From: Helopsaltes ochotensis
Taxonomy: Eukaryota > Chordata > Aves > Passeriformes > Locustellidae
Direction of reading: 5' to 3'
Assembly (NCBI GenBank): GCA_013400155.1
Contig: VXBM01000043.1
Span: forward strand, 918,395 to 982,394
DNA length: 64,000 nucleotides
The notes under the pieces were generated by a model. The model saw only the letters and a list, made by a program, of their open reading frames with translations, was not told where the DNA came from and did not search any database. Each line of letters opens with the position of its first letter. Positions within the stretch are counted from its first letter, which is position 1. A program made the translations under genes and the position numbers. This document shows, piece after piece, positions 49,836-62,289 of this stretch.

Positions 49836-50470
49836 AAAAGGTGATAATGCCTGATGCTCTGGTGGTGCTTAAATCTCAACAGCTAAATATATTGAGGAAT
49901 GTTCGGTGGCCCTGGCTTAATTAAACATGTATGTGTATTTTCAAATGCAATCTTTTTCTGCTTGTTAGGTTTTTGACAAACCTCCAAACAGGTCCAGGTG
50001 GAACAAAGCATGTAAACAAGCTTGTGAATGCAAGCTTAAAACACTCAAATTAGCACCTTCTTACAATTAATATGCAAACCCTGGGATCTCTGTTATTGAT
50101 AATGCCATTTCATATTATTTGCAGCTGAGCTTTATATTCTAGCCTTTTAATTTTTCTAAGCTGTGTCCACTTTAATTATGTGAAAATGTACTGTTAGAGA
50201 CAAGTCATCCAATGAGACCCTATTTACTATGAACAACTTACTCTACCCTGTGTAACATAGTATAAATTACAAGGCTGTGGGAGCATTTCAGTACACCGTT
50301 GGATTTACAGTGTTTAATGGTCTAATTTAGCACGTATGACTAAACCTGGGGCCATCGAGGTACGCACGTAAGTTAACACATAGTTGTTTTATTGTTTTCA
50401 TTGCTGGTTGCCCACTCTCCCTGTGGGTTAATAAATTCATTTATTGCATCTTCTTCTAGATTGGATTGCA
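49836..50470. promoter_or_regulatory. Possible conserved noncoding element, long
   Basis: About 630 bases of complex unique sequence with many different factor-like cores. These include CTTAATTAAAC (about 49915), GTAAACA (FOX-like, about 50012), the inverted repeat AAGCTTG-tgaatg-CAAGCTT (50018-50037) and ATTAATATGCAAA (POU octamer-like, 50066-50078). TTATTGATAATG, TTTAATTATGTG and several CpG-containing strings (ATCGAGGTACGCACG, about 50354-50368) are also present. There is no ORF of note and no transposon similarity. I judge it one of the two strongest long enhancer-like stretches here, but it needs alignment to be called conserved. Confidence 0.4.
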
Positions 50471-51019
50471 AGTGCTACAGGGGAGCCAAACTCTCTCCGG
50501 TAGGAACATGATACCCACTGGTGAGACTCTGCTCAGCGCCAGGGAAGGATGTGAGCCCCTCTCAGCACCCGATCCATTTATAAGAACAGGTATGTCTTTA
50601 TGGGAATAGAATTGCTCTGACTGCAGCGTCCGCTCTTGCAGGTTTCTAGAAACAGAAGAATGTTTCAGAAGGATTTTCTTCATTCCAAAATAACAGGACA
50701 GCAAAGCTTGACAGCCCCAAAACACGCAGAGATTGAGTCCCACGGCCGGTCTGTTCCTGCGGCCACTTTCACTGGCAGTCGTGCTGGTGTGACTGCTCTT
50801 GCCCAGTCAATTGCTGCAGTCACAGACTGTGTGTTTAACTAAGGTCTTGTGTTAATGACATGCTATTTCACCCACCTTAAAATAGGTCCATATCCAGATG
50901 ACCTGACCTGTCATTTCTTTTTAAATTTTGCGCTTTAAACTATAGGGTTTCTGATTAGGTGTTTCATATTTTTAAAGAGACAAAAAGACAAACATGTATG
51001 AACACAGACATATTAAGGC
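50471..51019. other. Noncoding sequence, no gene seen
   Basis: Overlapping frames occur on both strands at about 50456-50842 with no recognisable domain. A few CpGs are present near 50740-50760 (CACGGCCGGTC). No gene is called. Confidence 0.45.
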
Positions 51020-51490
51020 ATAGGCATATGATTTGATGCATGTATCAACAAACCAAATAGCTCTGCATGTACGTGGGAACATTGCCTTCCAGCTCTGGAT
51101 AAATAGAGGCTGGCCATCATTCAAACAGGGAAGCAAACATTTCATACGTGAAGAGATATGGGGAATTATTTCATTTGTTTTGGTGCCAATATACAGCAAT
51201 TGTCGGAATGCATTTGAAATATGATGAAAATATCTATGCATGCACCCGAGAAATGTTCTTTTATTCTACTGTAATAGGTAAGGCGATGGCAGAAACTGGG
51301 GAAGCTGAAATAGATCTACTGCAGTTTTACAGGTGAGGCAATGTTAGCGGGAAATGACAAGCAGGCTACAGTTATTATAATACCCAGGGCAAATCAGCAA
51401 GCACATACAGTGATAGACAAATCTAAATTAATCATAGCAAAGGTGGTGTGGCATTTTAATGTAAATTTACTCTACTGTACAGGAACTTGT
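51020..51490. promoter_or_regulatory. Possible conserved noncoding element
   Basis: A unique complex sequence with GATGCATG, TGCATGTACGTGGG, CATTCAAACAGGG, AAATTAATCATAGC and TTTTAATGTAAATTTAC strings and few low-complexity runs. A 62-codon frame (51148-51336) ends just after TTACAG followed by GTGAGG, which resembles a splice donor. No acceptor with a clear pyrimidine tract pairs with it, so I favour a regulatory element over an exon. Confidence 0.3.
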
Positions 51491-54400
51491 AAGAATATTG
51501 TAAAATAGGTGAAATACCAGTCATCATATGTAGCTAAGAAAATGTTTTTTCTAGAAAATACAAATGCAAGCTGGACTATTGCAGCTGCCTATTTTTAAGA
51601 GAAGTACTTTTTAAAATTTTTATTTTAGCAACTCCCAAAAAGCCTAATGATTTCTTTTGGCAAACATAGGACTACTATTATTTTAAGTCTCTCAAACAAG
51701 CACCTTGAGAGATCAACCTCCCCGTTTTATCTTGCATTTTAACGTTCTTCTATTCAGACAGAAGGGGACTGGTTAGATAGTTGTCATTAAGTCCTTATGA
51801 GTGAAAACTATTTGTTTCCCTGTAGAATTCAGCATGTTTTCTCAGCCTGTAACCATCACCTATAATTAAAATGTCGTCCTAACAACATCAAGGTGCAGAG
51901 AGTAAAAGAGTCAGTTCACCTCTGGAGCTGCACGCTTTGTGGAGCTCCACAGCCCCTCAGAAATGGAAGCTCGGAGAAACTGTCTCTGTGATCTTTAATG
52001 GATTTTTAAAGATGACAAGAAAGGAAATGGGAAACTAAAGGCATGGAAGACATAAATTCCCTAAAGGTGCATTCTGAAGTAAATCAGAGCAACTGAAAAA
52101 GTGAATTCTTTGAGCCCTGGGATATCTCCCAGGTTTTTCAGCTGGACACTTACAGCTTGTCGGGTCCCTGAACACCTCTGCTCTGGGCATGCTTTGACAC
52201 AGCGAGTCACAGAAAGATGAACAACATCACCTGAAGTGCTGTTTGAGGGGCAGAAAATTGCTCCCATTGCACACTGCTGCCTTTACTCTAAATCACATGA
52301 CTTATTACAACCTTCCTTCTATAAAAGAAGTGCCATTTAGGTATGTTAACTTCTCCAGCTGCAATAGGCATCCTTCTCTCCTTATTTCCACAACAGTTAA
52401 ATGCAGTCAAAGAAAGAGGTGAAGATCAGGTTTTATAAAATCAAACTTGAATTGTTCTCAGGGCTACAGCTGCATGAAAGCTAAATAACAACAGGCAAGA
52501 GCAAGAAGCTTAAAAAAGCTCTGTTACCCAATATATGTTATTTAGATATGTCTGTTTCTATAAACTGGTGGGGGCAAGAAGAAAATCAGCTTGCCTTCCA
52601 AAGATATCTGACTACAGCTGTGCTTTGTAATTCTCAGTGACTAATGCAGGCTGAGGCTGAACACTGTCAAACCCTCTGGAAGAAAAGAAGACTCTATTTT
52701 TAGGCAGTTTCATTTATTTATTCAATTTATGAGATCATACAATGTGTATTCATCAATCAAATAGAATTTGAATATAGGGTTTACAGGCAAAATTACAGTG
52801 TCAATCTCATGTCTTAGTAATAAAAATATTTTAGTGTATGAACAAACACATGAATTGTATATATTTAAGTGGGAAGGAGGTTTGTGCACTGAGGACTCAG
52901 CCCTGCTCCTGAGGCTTTGCTCAGCATAAAGGATCCAGTACACTGTGTTATATTGGGGAACTAACAGGACCCCAATCTGTCAGAACAGCCACCAGTGTCT
53001 GTGTGGGTGTTATCAGCCTACTCACATCATACCAGAGCTTTATGCTGAAACGTTGGAGGAATTACTGCATTATAGTACTTAATTACTTTGGATCCTTCTG
53101 GATGTTCATTCTTACAAAAAAAAAAAAATCCATTTTAAAATTTGACCTCTTTCCTCCTATTTGTCTGCAATCTACTACTGGTAATCAATTTGATTATCTG
53201 TGGTTCTTGAGTTGCAAGATTCCTTTGGAGAAACTATAATTTTTACCTTTTGTATTTTTTATGTGCAACACATATGTTGCATTTATTTCTCCTTCAGAAA
53301 TAAAAAAGCCTTCTATAGAGTGAAAAAAGGGATATTGGTAAAGACAGTGATAAGTATTGAAAAAGGTATAATTCCAATCATATGTATACAGGAGCAGTAC
53401 CTGTAGACTACTCTGTTTGGAAGGTGTTATTCTGGCTTTCTTCTCTGCTGTGGATGGGCCCATGGAAAACGTTGCTCTTTTCTGTCAGTCACATTTTTAC
53501 TCAACTACCATAAATAACACCAGTCAGATATAAGAAAAGGAAGTATTTTCTGTGTCCATGTTCTCCAGCATTGTGAATCTTGTGAATTGATTCTTCTTTC
53601 AAGGGTGAGCTAAAGCATTCAAGGATGATGACTCGCTCAAAACTATCGGTGTTATAAACCTAATACTGTGGCCTGGAAATCTGTCGCAAGGTTCATGTAC
53701 CAACATCATTCCTTCGACATTTCAGTAAAATTTGTTTGGGGAAGGACAAGACAGGAGTTTTAAAAATAGGCTTTATTACCAGTGTGCAGCACAGCAGTGC
53801 GAGAGGTCGGAGGAAGCCACTGAAGGACAGGAATTCAGGTTTTGCTTAGGCTGAAGGCAAGACATGTAACTGCAGCTAAATCCTTTGGCAACAGGCACAG
53901 CAACGTCCTTCCCCAACAGGTAAAGGAGGAATGCGAAGGACGGAGTAACTCTGGGAGCAGGGCAATACAATCTATCACTCCACAGGTGCAGGATGAGGCT
54001 CTGCCGGTAAGTCCATCTCCCTGTATGAGCTTTGCTTGAGCAAGGGGCACGAGATCAGCTCCTTGATCTGAGTACCTCCCTGTTACAGTAGAGTTTGGGT
54101 TTATTAGCTCTCTAGCATTAGAGCCCTATCAATTAATGAGAGTATCTGCAGACTCTAAGGAGGAAGAAGTGAGAGGGATATGACAAACTACCTGATACTG
54201 CTCATGGGGTGCAACAATCATAGTGAGAATTCAGAGTAGATGTCCTAAGAATTTGTCTGAAATGAATCAGAGCTCTCTTCTCTTTTTTTCCCTTTTACCT
54301 TGTACTACTAGCCACTTCTCCATGTATCTCTCTGTCTTTTTGCTTTCTGATGCCATTGTCTCACAAAAAAAGCACCTCAAACCATCCCTTATTTCTGTGT

Positions 54401-56986
54401 TTGTTGGCATCTTTTTTTTTAAAGCACTCACTTGTAAGCAATTAATTCCCACCCCCCTCCCCAACCTACACAAGGTAATCACTTTTAAGCAGAATTTAAA
54501 AGAAACAGATCATGGCATTGTATCAGGTTGTTTTCTCGAATGTTATCATTTTTAGACTCCAATGCACGTTCTTCTGGTGAAATGTTCCTCATATCTTTCT
54601 CAGACTGATTTATTGGATTGTTGCTTTTGTTTTTCTTGGAGGGGATTATGTTGGTCATCTTTAGTGGTGCTTTTGCCTCCAATCAGTAATACATTTTTAC
54701 AGCTTCAAAACACTCCAGGATTCACAACTTGTAAATGTCTCTGTTTCTTGATTTCTTTCAAGTGCCTGCTGCATTGGAGAAAAGGTAATAGCAATTCCAG
54801 AACTGAAGGAAAGAGAAATCTTGCCATGTTATCAGCCAGCTGCTGCCTTTTCTACTGATAGCACTTAATTGCATTTACAATTTCCTCAGATTTCCAACTA
54901 TTTCTGTCAGATTTGCTTTTAACTCACTACAGATTGTGTGCATTGACTGTGCAACAACCTCACTCAGAGCTGAAATATTTAATCACTACCCGTGGATAAA
55001 TGTTTTCATACTTTATGCTATGTTGTTTAGAAGTGAGGCATATATAAGGAACAAAAAATCTGTCAGTATGCATTTTCTATTGGAATGTTGCATAGGTTTT
55101 TAATTGGAAAATAGGCTTTTAAAGGTAATCATAGCTGAAGACTAGAGTTAGGAAGTGAAGCATATTTTTGCGTGATTTTTCTTCTTAACATAATGAACCT
55201 TTTTGTGTCTGTCATGGAAAACATGGAAATTTCATTCTCTTCTCTGTAACTATCTTCACTTAAATGTTTTAGGTTCAGTTGCTTTGAATGGTTTGCAAGT
55301 AACCTAAAGGGCTGTGTTAATATTAGCCTGCAGTGAGCACATACTGGCACTTTGTTGCTGTTTGGAGAAATGACCGGTTTACTTGGTTATATTGACAGCT
55401 CTACTGTAAAATTTGCTGGCATTAAAGGTCAAAAAGACCCAGTTTTTCCTCCAGTTGCTTCTATCCAAAAGAGAATAAATCACAGAGCAGAATCACTTCT
55501 CTGACAATAATTTATGAATTATGCACTGACTGTGTTTGAATTGAGAAAGGCTTTCATATCCTTTCCATTAGCTCAGATTAAGTTTTCATATAGATGCTGG
55601 GAAGCATGCTAGCAATATCCTTAGCTCATTTTTATGAAAATTTTATCAGTGCTTTTTTCTGTACTACACTCCAATTGGGATGTCTCAGAATCTAAAGCTC
55701 AGCTTTGGACATGAACTTCTCTCAACCTGGCTGGCTGCTGCTCTAAAGGTTTCAATATTTTATGGGCTCTGGCTAACTCAGCCGTGAGATTCAAGCTGCA
55801 GAGATTTAACTCTAATGTAAAATCATGAACGGATGAAAACTGGGATGTCATAAGTAATACATCTAGAAGAGCAGGATGCAGTTACCATTTTTAAAAGGTT
55901 TTTAAAAAGAAAACAGCATTCTCTACTCCCTCTTTGTATCCTAAAATGAAAAGCCTCTGAGCTATTGTACTAATACATAACCATCTTTTCTTGCCTGCTT
56001 TTCTTCAATTGCTGCTTAATTGTTGTGGGTTTTTCCTTCAGGTCCACCATCAACAAGAAAGCCCCTAAAGTCAGCTTCCTAGAGAAATGGGCATCACGTC
56101 GCTTAATGTTTATAGGCCAAATCCATTCCTTAGCATCTTCCCTTTTTGTCTCAAAACTGATTTAAAACATTTGGAAAATCTGTCTATTCAGCCAGAGTGT
56201 TCTGGTGCATTCTTTCCTAGAAACAGTGGGGTCAGATGCGATCTGTCTGATGGACTTTTTTGCTGCAATCTATAGCCGTTTCCCTTGAGTCCTGCCGAGT
56301 CTAGCAAAGCAGCCCAGCCCTATAATGGCCCCAATGACAATATGTTCTTTGTGTGAAAGAATCCAGGGGGAAGTGCTGGAAGGTGCTCTGGTCAGTAAAA
56401 AAATAGTTTTAGTGCTTGCTTATTTTTATCATTATGTACGTTGCCTCCACTGGAAATATTTTCTTGACAGTAAATAAGCGTCACCATAAAACATTTAACA
56501 AGCATGAAGAGAACAAATACAGAGTCCTTTTCATCTTAAAAGGCTTCAGTTGTTAATGTCTGTTATTAGCACGTTTCATTTGAGAGGGCATAAAAGAGGG
56601 ACTGTATCTTGCGTATTTTTGGACTCACAGTCAAGAGTTTAATCTGTTCACAAATGTAAGTCCCTTATGTGTGATGACAGAAAGATTTCTCTCCCTCTTT
56701 AAAAATGTGACCTAGCCCAAAACTCTGTTAGGACAATACTATGACTGAGCTCTGTAGTTGCCTTTTGGCAGGGCTATTCAGGCGCAATGCATAGGTATAA
56801 TGAGGGAAGCCCCTCTGTAGAAATGACCTCATCTGCTCCCATAATTGGTGCCCATCTCTGCCTTCCCTAGGATGCTGGTCCAGTGTGCAAGCCTCACCTT
56901 TGTTTTTTCTGGGTACCAGCAACACCTACTCACCCTGTTAACTGCAAATCATGCTCTGCTCTTTCAGCTTTGCACACTATTCATTA
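51491..56986. other. Noncoding sequence, no confirmed gene
   Basis: No supported RNA gene or transposon. An exon-like interval at 53920-54006 is described in the findings. An A run lies at about 53116-53128. A 110-codon frame at 54223-54555 is Leu/Phe-rich and overlaps frames on the other strand, so it is treated as chance. Confidence 0.5.
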
Positions 56987-57064
56987 ACATAAATAAATAA
57001 ATATTCAGAATAAATATTTAAATAAATAAATAAAAATAAATAAATTAAAAAAAATATTCAGAAT
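56987..57064. repeat. AAAT microsatellite flanked by 13-base direct repeats
   Basis: Interrupted AAAT/AATA repeats. The 13-base string AAATATTCAGAAT appears at 56999-57011 and again at 57052-57064, bracketing about 40 bases of AAAT repeats. This looks like replication slippage or a small duplication of the array and its unique edge. Confidence 0.9.
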
Positions 57065-60000
57065 CAGAAACATCCCAGTCCTGTATCAAGATTGCATGAG
57101 GCAAAACTCAAGTGTGCTGCTCTGCTTTATAGGCTCACAGTACACAGCTTAGCATTAAGTCCTCCATCACCTCTCCTTAAGCACTTGCAATTAACAAATA
57201 ATTTGAGGTACATAGGAGTTGGACATGGACAGGTAAATAGGTACTGCTTTTCTTTTTTTAATTTCCACTCATTTGCCACACTGTAATGCTGTCACAAAAA
57301 TGTGGCTTCTGCAATGAGGGGGTACCAGCCTACTGTGGTGGAAGGAAGAAGACATTTTAAAAGGTCAGTAATAGAGCAGGTTTTACACTTTAACTTCAAT
57401 TACACACATCCAGGCAAGGCAAAACATTTATCTGGGTTGGCATCACCTCTCTGAGCTTGCCCTTGGCCAGTGCCATCATCTGGGCAAGGCCTTACCATGC
57501 GGTCACCAGAGCATGGCCAAGCATTGCTGGCAGCAGCCACTCTGAGCCCCTGCTCAGCCAGCAGCCACGGGCCTGTCCCCCACGAGTCCCCAGTGCAGGG
57601 CATCCCCCTCCAGACAGCACCAGTGTTAAACCTTGACTGATAATTTAAAGCCAAGTCCCCCAGCTGATTCAGAAGCAATTGCCCCACAGGGGTGAGCAGA
57701 TTTACCAGCTGTCCGGCTTCTCTCTTGATTGATCTCTGAATGTTTGATGTTTGATTTGCTTTTGCTCCCTTTCAGCTGTGAGGTTATTTGCATCTGTGCT
57801 GTCCTCTACCCATAGCCTTCTCTCTTGGCAGTGGGCTGGGTCTTCTCTCTGTGGTCCTTTTCTGTATTGCGGATGTGCAGTGATCCCCACCTCAACTTTG
57901 TTTCAGGTGGGAGTGGGGTAATTGTGGGGAACCAGACTGAAAATAGACTAAAAGGAAGAGTTTTGCAGCTTGATTACTTTCACTAGGTTGATTTTTTCCA
58001 CATTAGAGCTGCCTAATTTTCATTTGATGACATTGTGTGAAAACCTTCACCCAGGATATCTGGCATGGCTTTCAAGGTTTACTGTGGCATGTTACTACAG
58101 AGGCTCCAGCTAGGACCCCATAAGTGCACAAGGCCTTATGAGTGTGATATCAGCTGTCTAGTGGAGACTCCCCAGGCGTATGAAAACCAGGTGCTTCCAG
58201 GATACCCAGAAACTGCAAGGTGCTGCAAATTCCTAGAGAGGAGAGTGTACCTTTACTGAAGAGCCTGTTGGGTTGCAACTATTTGTTCATAAGCATTTTC
58301 TCCTAAAAACCTACATCTCTTTAGTGAAGTTCTCAAAAAGCACTTTTCAGAAATGGTCACCATTATAGAACTTAGGTCAATATCTATATTTCTTACAAAT
58401 GAATGTGATTAAGGTATCTTAATTAGCTGCTCATTGGAGATAAGATGGGTACAGGTGGGTAAATAGGGAAAGAGGTTTCCCCATACTATATAACACAGTG
58501 GGATTACAAAAATCTTGTTCTGCACAGTAGGAACATGGATCTCCTCTGGGAAAAGGGGGTGAAAGGGAGAGGGGTGGCATGGAGAAGCATTCACAAGGTG
58601 ATCTACTTCCAGCACAGGGAAGACTAGGTCTGGGTATCCCACACCCCAAGCAGGGTGCTCTGTTCCACAGGACACTGCCAATGGAGGGTTAGCCCCTGCT
58701 GGGCTGGGAGGTAGGTGATAACCTCACTGATGATCTCCCAAAAATTTGGCTGGGTAGCTCCCTTTTGTATTTCAGTGAAGTGTCATTGTTAATACTGGTG
58801 TGTCTTTCTTAGACAAGTAGATTTTATTCCCAGTAGATTTTACTCCTAAAGCTGATATCAAAAGATTTGGTACCCATGGAGCCAATGCCATTTTTCAGAG
58901 CCACCAATTTAACTACCTGGCCAATACAATTCTCCATTACAGTGAGGCATCACAGCTGAGTGTGGCAGGATTTGCTTTCTGTTTTGGGGGGTGAAGATGC
59001 TGAGTCTTTGGCCTTCTCTGGGCTGTCCCTTACTGTTCCCCAAAATGAAGTGGTTCACTAAAGGCGAACTATATCTTAAATAGAGCCACCGGCCACAGAG
59101 GGCTGCCGTTTAGCTGAAGAGCAGGTGGGTTTCTGCTAGCTGCTAGCCAGGTGTTTTGTTAGCAGCAACACCACTACAATGGCAATATGAAGGCACTGTC
59201 CTCTGACTCCTGTCCACTTGAGCTCAAGTGGAAAAGGGCCAAATAACAGTAAGACCAGAACAAATGCTGCACAGCCTGAGAGTTTGCATAGATGAAAATT
59301 TTCTTTACAGAGCAGACCTCGATTGGCTGTCTGTAGACTATGAGACACCTTACTCTGTCTCAAAAAAGGCAGTGCCACACAAATTTCCATGGAAAAGAGT
59401 TGCTGTATGTAGTTGCTCGTGTCTTATAGCAGCAGTATGAGGCACATAGATTGCTGAAGCATATCCACAGATCCAGAGGTAGTCTAAAATGCACAGCTAT
59501 TTCTAAAACAACATAAGCCATCGTGCATTTGATGGCTTTCCACATCCAGATGGACGTTGCTTACATGGACAATCATTAAAGGTAAACCATATGGCTATCT
59601 CTTCCTTTTTTTTTTATTGTGAATTTCTCTCATAAGTCAGTGTCTAGAATACACATTGAGTACTTAACTAAAATAGGGGCATAAGTTTGTCCTTTGCACC
59701 CTGCAAGCATTTTACCAACCAGTGAACTCTAATTGGCTGCAGAAAGACAGATTCTGTGTGTTTACTTGCACTGGGTCTTTTTTTGTAATTCCACTATTCT
59801 TTCTCCAGACAGTGCCATTAGAGCATGTAAAATTTAATTTCCATCTCATCAGTGTCAGAAGCTGATCAAAGATTGCTCACAAAAAAATTATTGTGCTACT
59901 GGCTGCATCCAGAACATATGGGTATCGCATTAGTCACCATAGCCTCCACAGCTCCTCCAGCGATTATCATCAAGAAGAGGCATGCCGTATACTTTAGAGG

Positions 60001-62285
60001 CAGACACACATTTCCCAGTATGTTTCCTGATGGCAAACACCTCTAGAATGGCAGGATAAGTCAGAAATTGAGCCTTATATAAATCTGTAATGTAAAGAGT
60101 TGACCTCATTGTCACCTAAACCACAGTGCCTGGGGCATGTGTGTTATCAGCCACGTGTGTGTACTTTGTCTGGGGGCAGCCCTCCAGTGCGAGCAAACAC
60201 AGCTCCTGCCTAGGGCAGCGAGGCTGATAGGGTGGCAAGAAACAGCAGAACTGGGATTTTTCCTCTCCTAATACCAGCTTTTTTTTTCTGCCATAATTTA
60301 CTGAGGAATGACACATTCCTTACACTCCTCACACCAAGGGGTATTTTCTGTTGGCTAAACAACACAGAATATGTCGTTTTACTTAACCATCTTTGTAATC
60401 TCAGATAATGAAGCCACCAGGCACATATTAAAATTAGCATTGCTACCCCAAGTAGACAGGGTTCTGGGTAGACTTCTCCCTTGGCTTTGTTTGGAAAAAT
60501 GCTCAATAAAGTGCAGAAATGCAGTTTATGGGAATAGGCCAGAAACATGCTCAAACCATAACATTTTCTGAAAAAAAGCACACACTGCCTTTCTCCTCAA
60601 GGCCTTGGGGGGGGACCTTGATTGTTTTTTAACTGTTCTCTCATCTTGGATCTGACAAGGAATGAAATGTGGTGAGGTGCTGTTGATGGCCACCTCAATG
60701 AGGCACAGACTAGGAAGGACCACTGGGACCCTGGAAACATGGTGAGCCACCAGCTGGCAGGGAGGAAGGAGGGTCTGAGGGTCCTGTCACATTCTGTGTT
60801 CAGTTTTAGCAAACTTTTTAATGGCAGAGGTTTTTTCTTTTTCTTGGGCAACTGATCTGAGTGTAAGCATGGCTCAAAGCAAAGTCCAAGTCACTTTTAG
60901 GAGCCCTCAAGAATTTATAGGGCACAAGGGCCTCAGCTCAAAGTAGCCACTGATCACTGAAAATAATATGCAGAGGAATTTTCATATCTCATCAATTCCA
61001 TGAGGCCTGCAGAGATAAGTACAAGAAAACTTGCTGATTGATACACAGCTTATTTGAAATTCATTTGAGGATAGTGCACAGACATGCAGCTTTTTGTACC
61101 ACCTTGTCTGTCTTCATGTAGACATGCATCAAAAATGATACCTCCTCCTGCCATATCTTGGGTACTGTCATTTCTCAGGAAATTCACCTTGATTTGCTTT
61201 CTTTTTCTATGGGCTCACACAAATCCCATAGATGGTCATTTTGTTACTCGTTTTTATAAATCACCGTATGTATATCAGATAAATTTGTGGTTGTTTTTTG
61301 TCTCCCGAGTGCAAAGAGGAGTGAATGCATCACTTCTACTCTGACTCCAACTCTGTTTATTGTGATGATGAAGTTAAGAGTTTCCATCCTTCTGTTTTAT
61401 ACCCTCTGAGATATGGACATGCTTTGAATTACATTCTTTCTTTCTGTCTTTACTCCTTCAGATGATCTTTCAATAACTGCTGTGGCCGTCTCTCTGTCTG
61501 TCCACACAATGGAAAAATACAATACAGAAACCTTCTACTTTGACATTTCCATCAGGAATAAACTTGCCTGTATGCCTGCCCTTTGCTAACTTCCCACTTG
61601 TGTTTGAGTTTGCTTCAAAGAGTAAATAAGAAGCCATTCCCAGAAGCACAAGCTCTCTTTGTGAAAAGCCACTCTACAAGCTAAAGGTAGTTTTTGGATC
61701 ACGCCAGATTATAGTCTTTTTATATAACAATGAACTTTTTTAAATTGTTGCCATAATAAGTTAAAAATTAGTTATTTGTCTGGGAAGTGTTTAGGCAAGA
61801 TATGTCCTTAGGAATGTATCTTCTAATTTCATTTTTGAAGCAAGATTCTGTGCTATAAATTGAATCATTTTCCTCTCCATTGCCTTTTTTTCAATAGTGA
61901 TTTTCAGACTCCCTAGGTCTTGCATGTCATTGTAACAGATTATACTGACCACAAATGATATGTGCAAGTACAGTCCTTTAGCAATTTAAATGTATTTTCT
62001 TCCAGAAAATTACCATAGAAAAAGGAGTGTTAGAACAAAAAAAACCCAAAAAAACCCACAAACAAACAAAAAAATTCCTTCTGTGTATTTTAGTGAAACT
62101 GTGCTTCAGAAAGGTGAGACCAAGAGTAGAGGATGTGATGTGCTGGGCATCCTGTGCCTTAAGACCAGATGAGACTCCTCCAAAGGAGAGGTTTGCTTAT
62201 TCCCATGCAGTGAAGCATCTAAAGCTAGCAGGACAAAGTGAACCAGGTCATAAATGTACAGTTTGGAGGTTATCTTGTTTGAAGC
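57065..62285. other. Noncoding sequence with one GC-rich patch
   Basis: No supported exon or RNA gene. The GC-rich patch at 57400-57700 gives a 95-codon frame on the - strand with no domain. G7 occurs near 60607-60613. An A-rich CCCA/AAAC-type tract lies at about 62036-62075. Everything else is unique AT-rich sequence. Confidence 0.5.
62036..62075. repeat. A-rich low-complexity tract
   Basis: A runs interrupted by CCC and CAAA units. Low complexity, and it also yields spurious Lys-rich frames. Confidence 0.8.
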
Positions 62286-62289
62286 AGTA

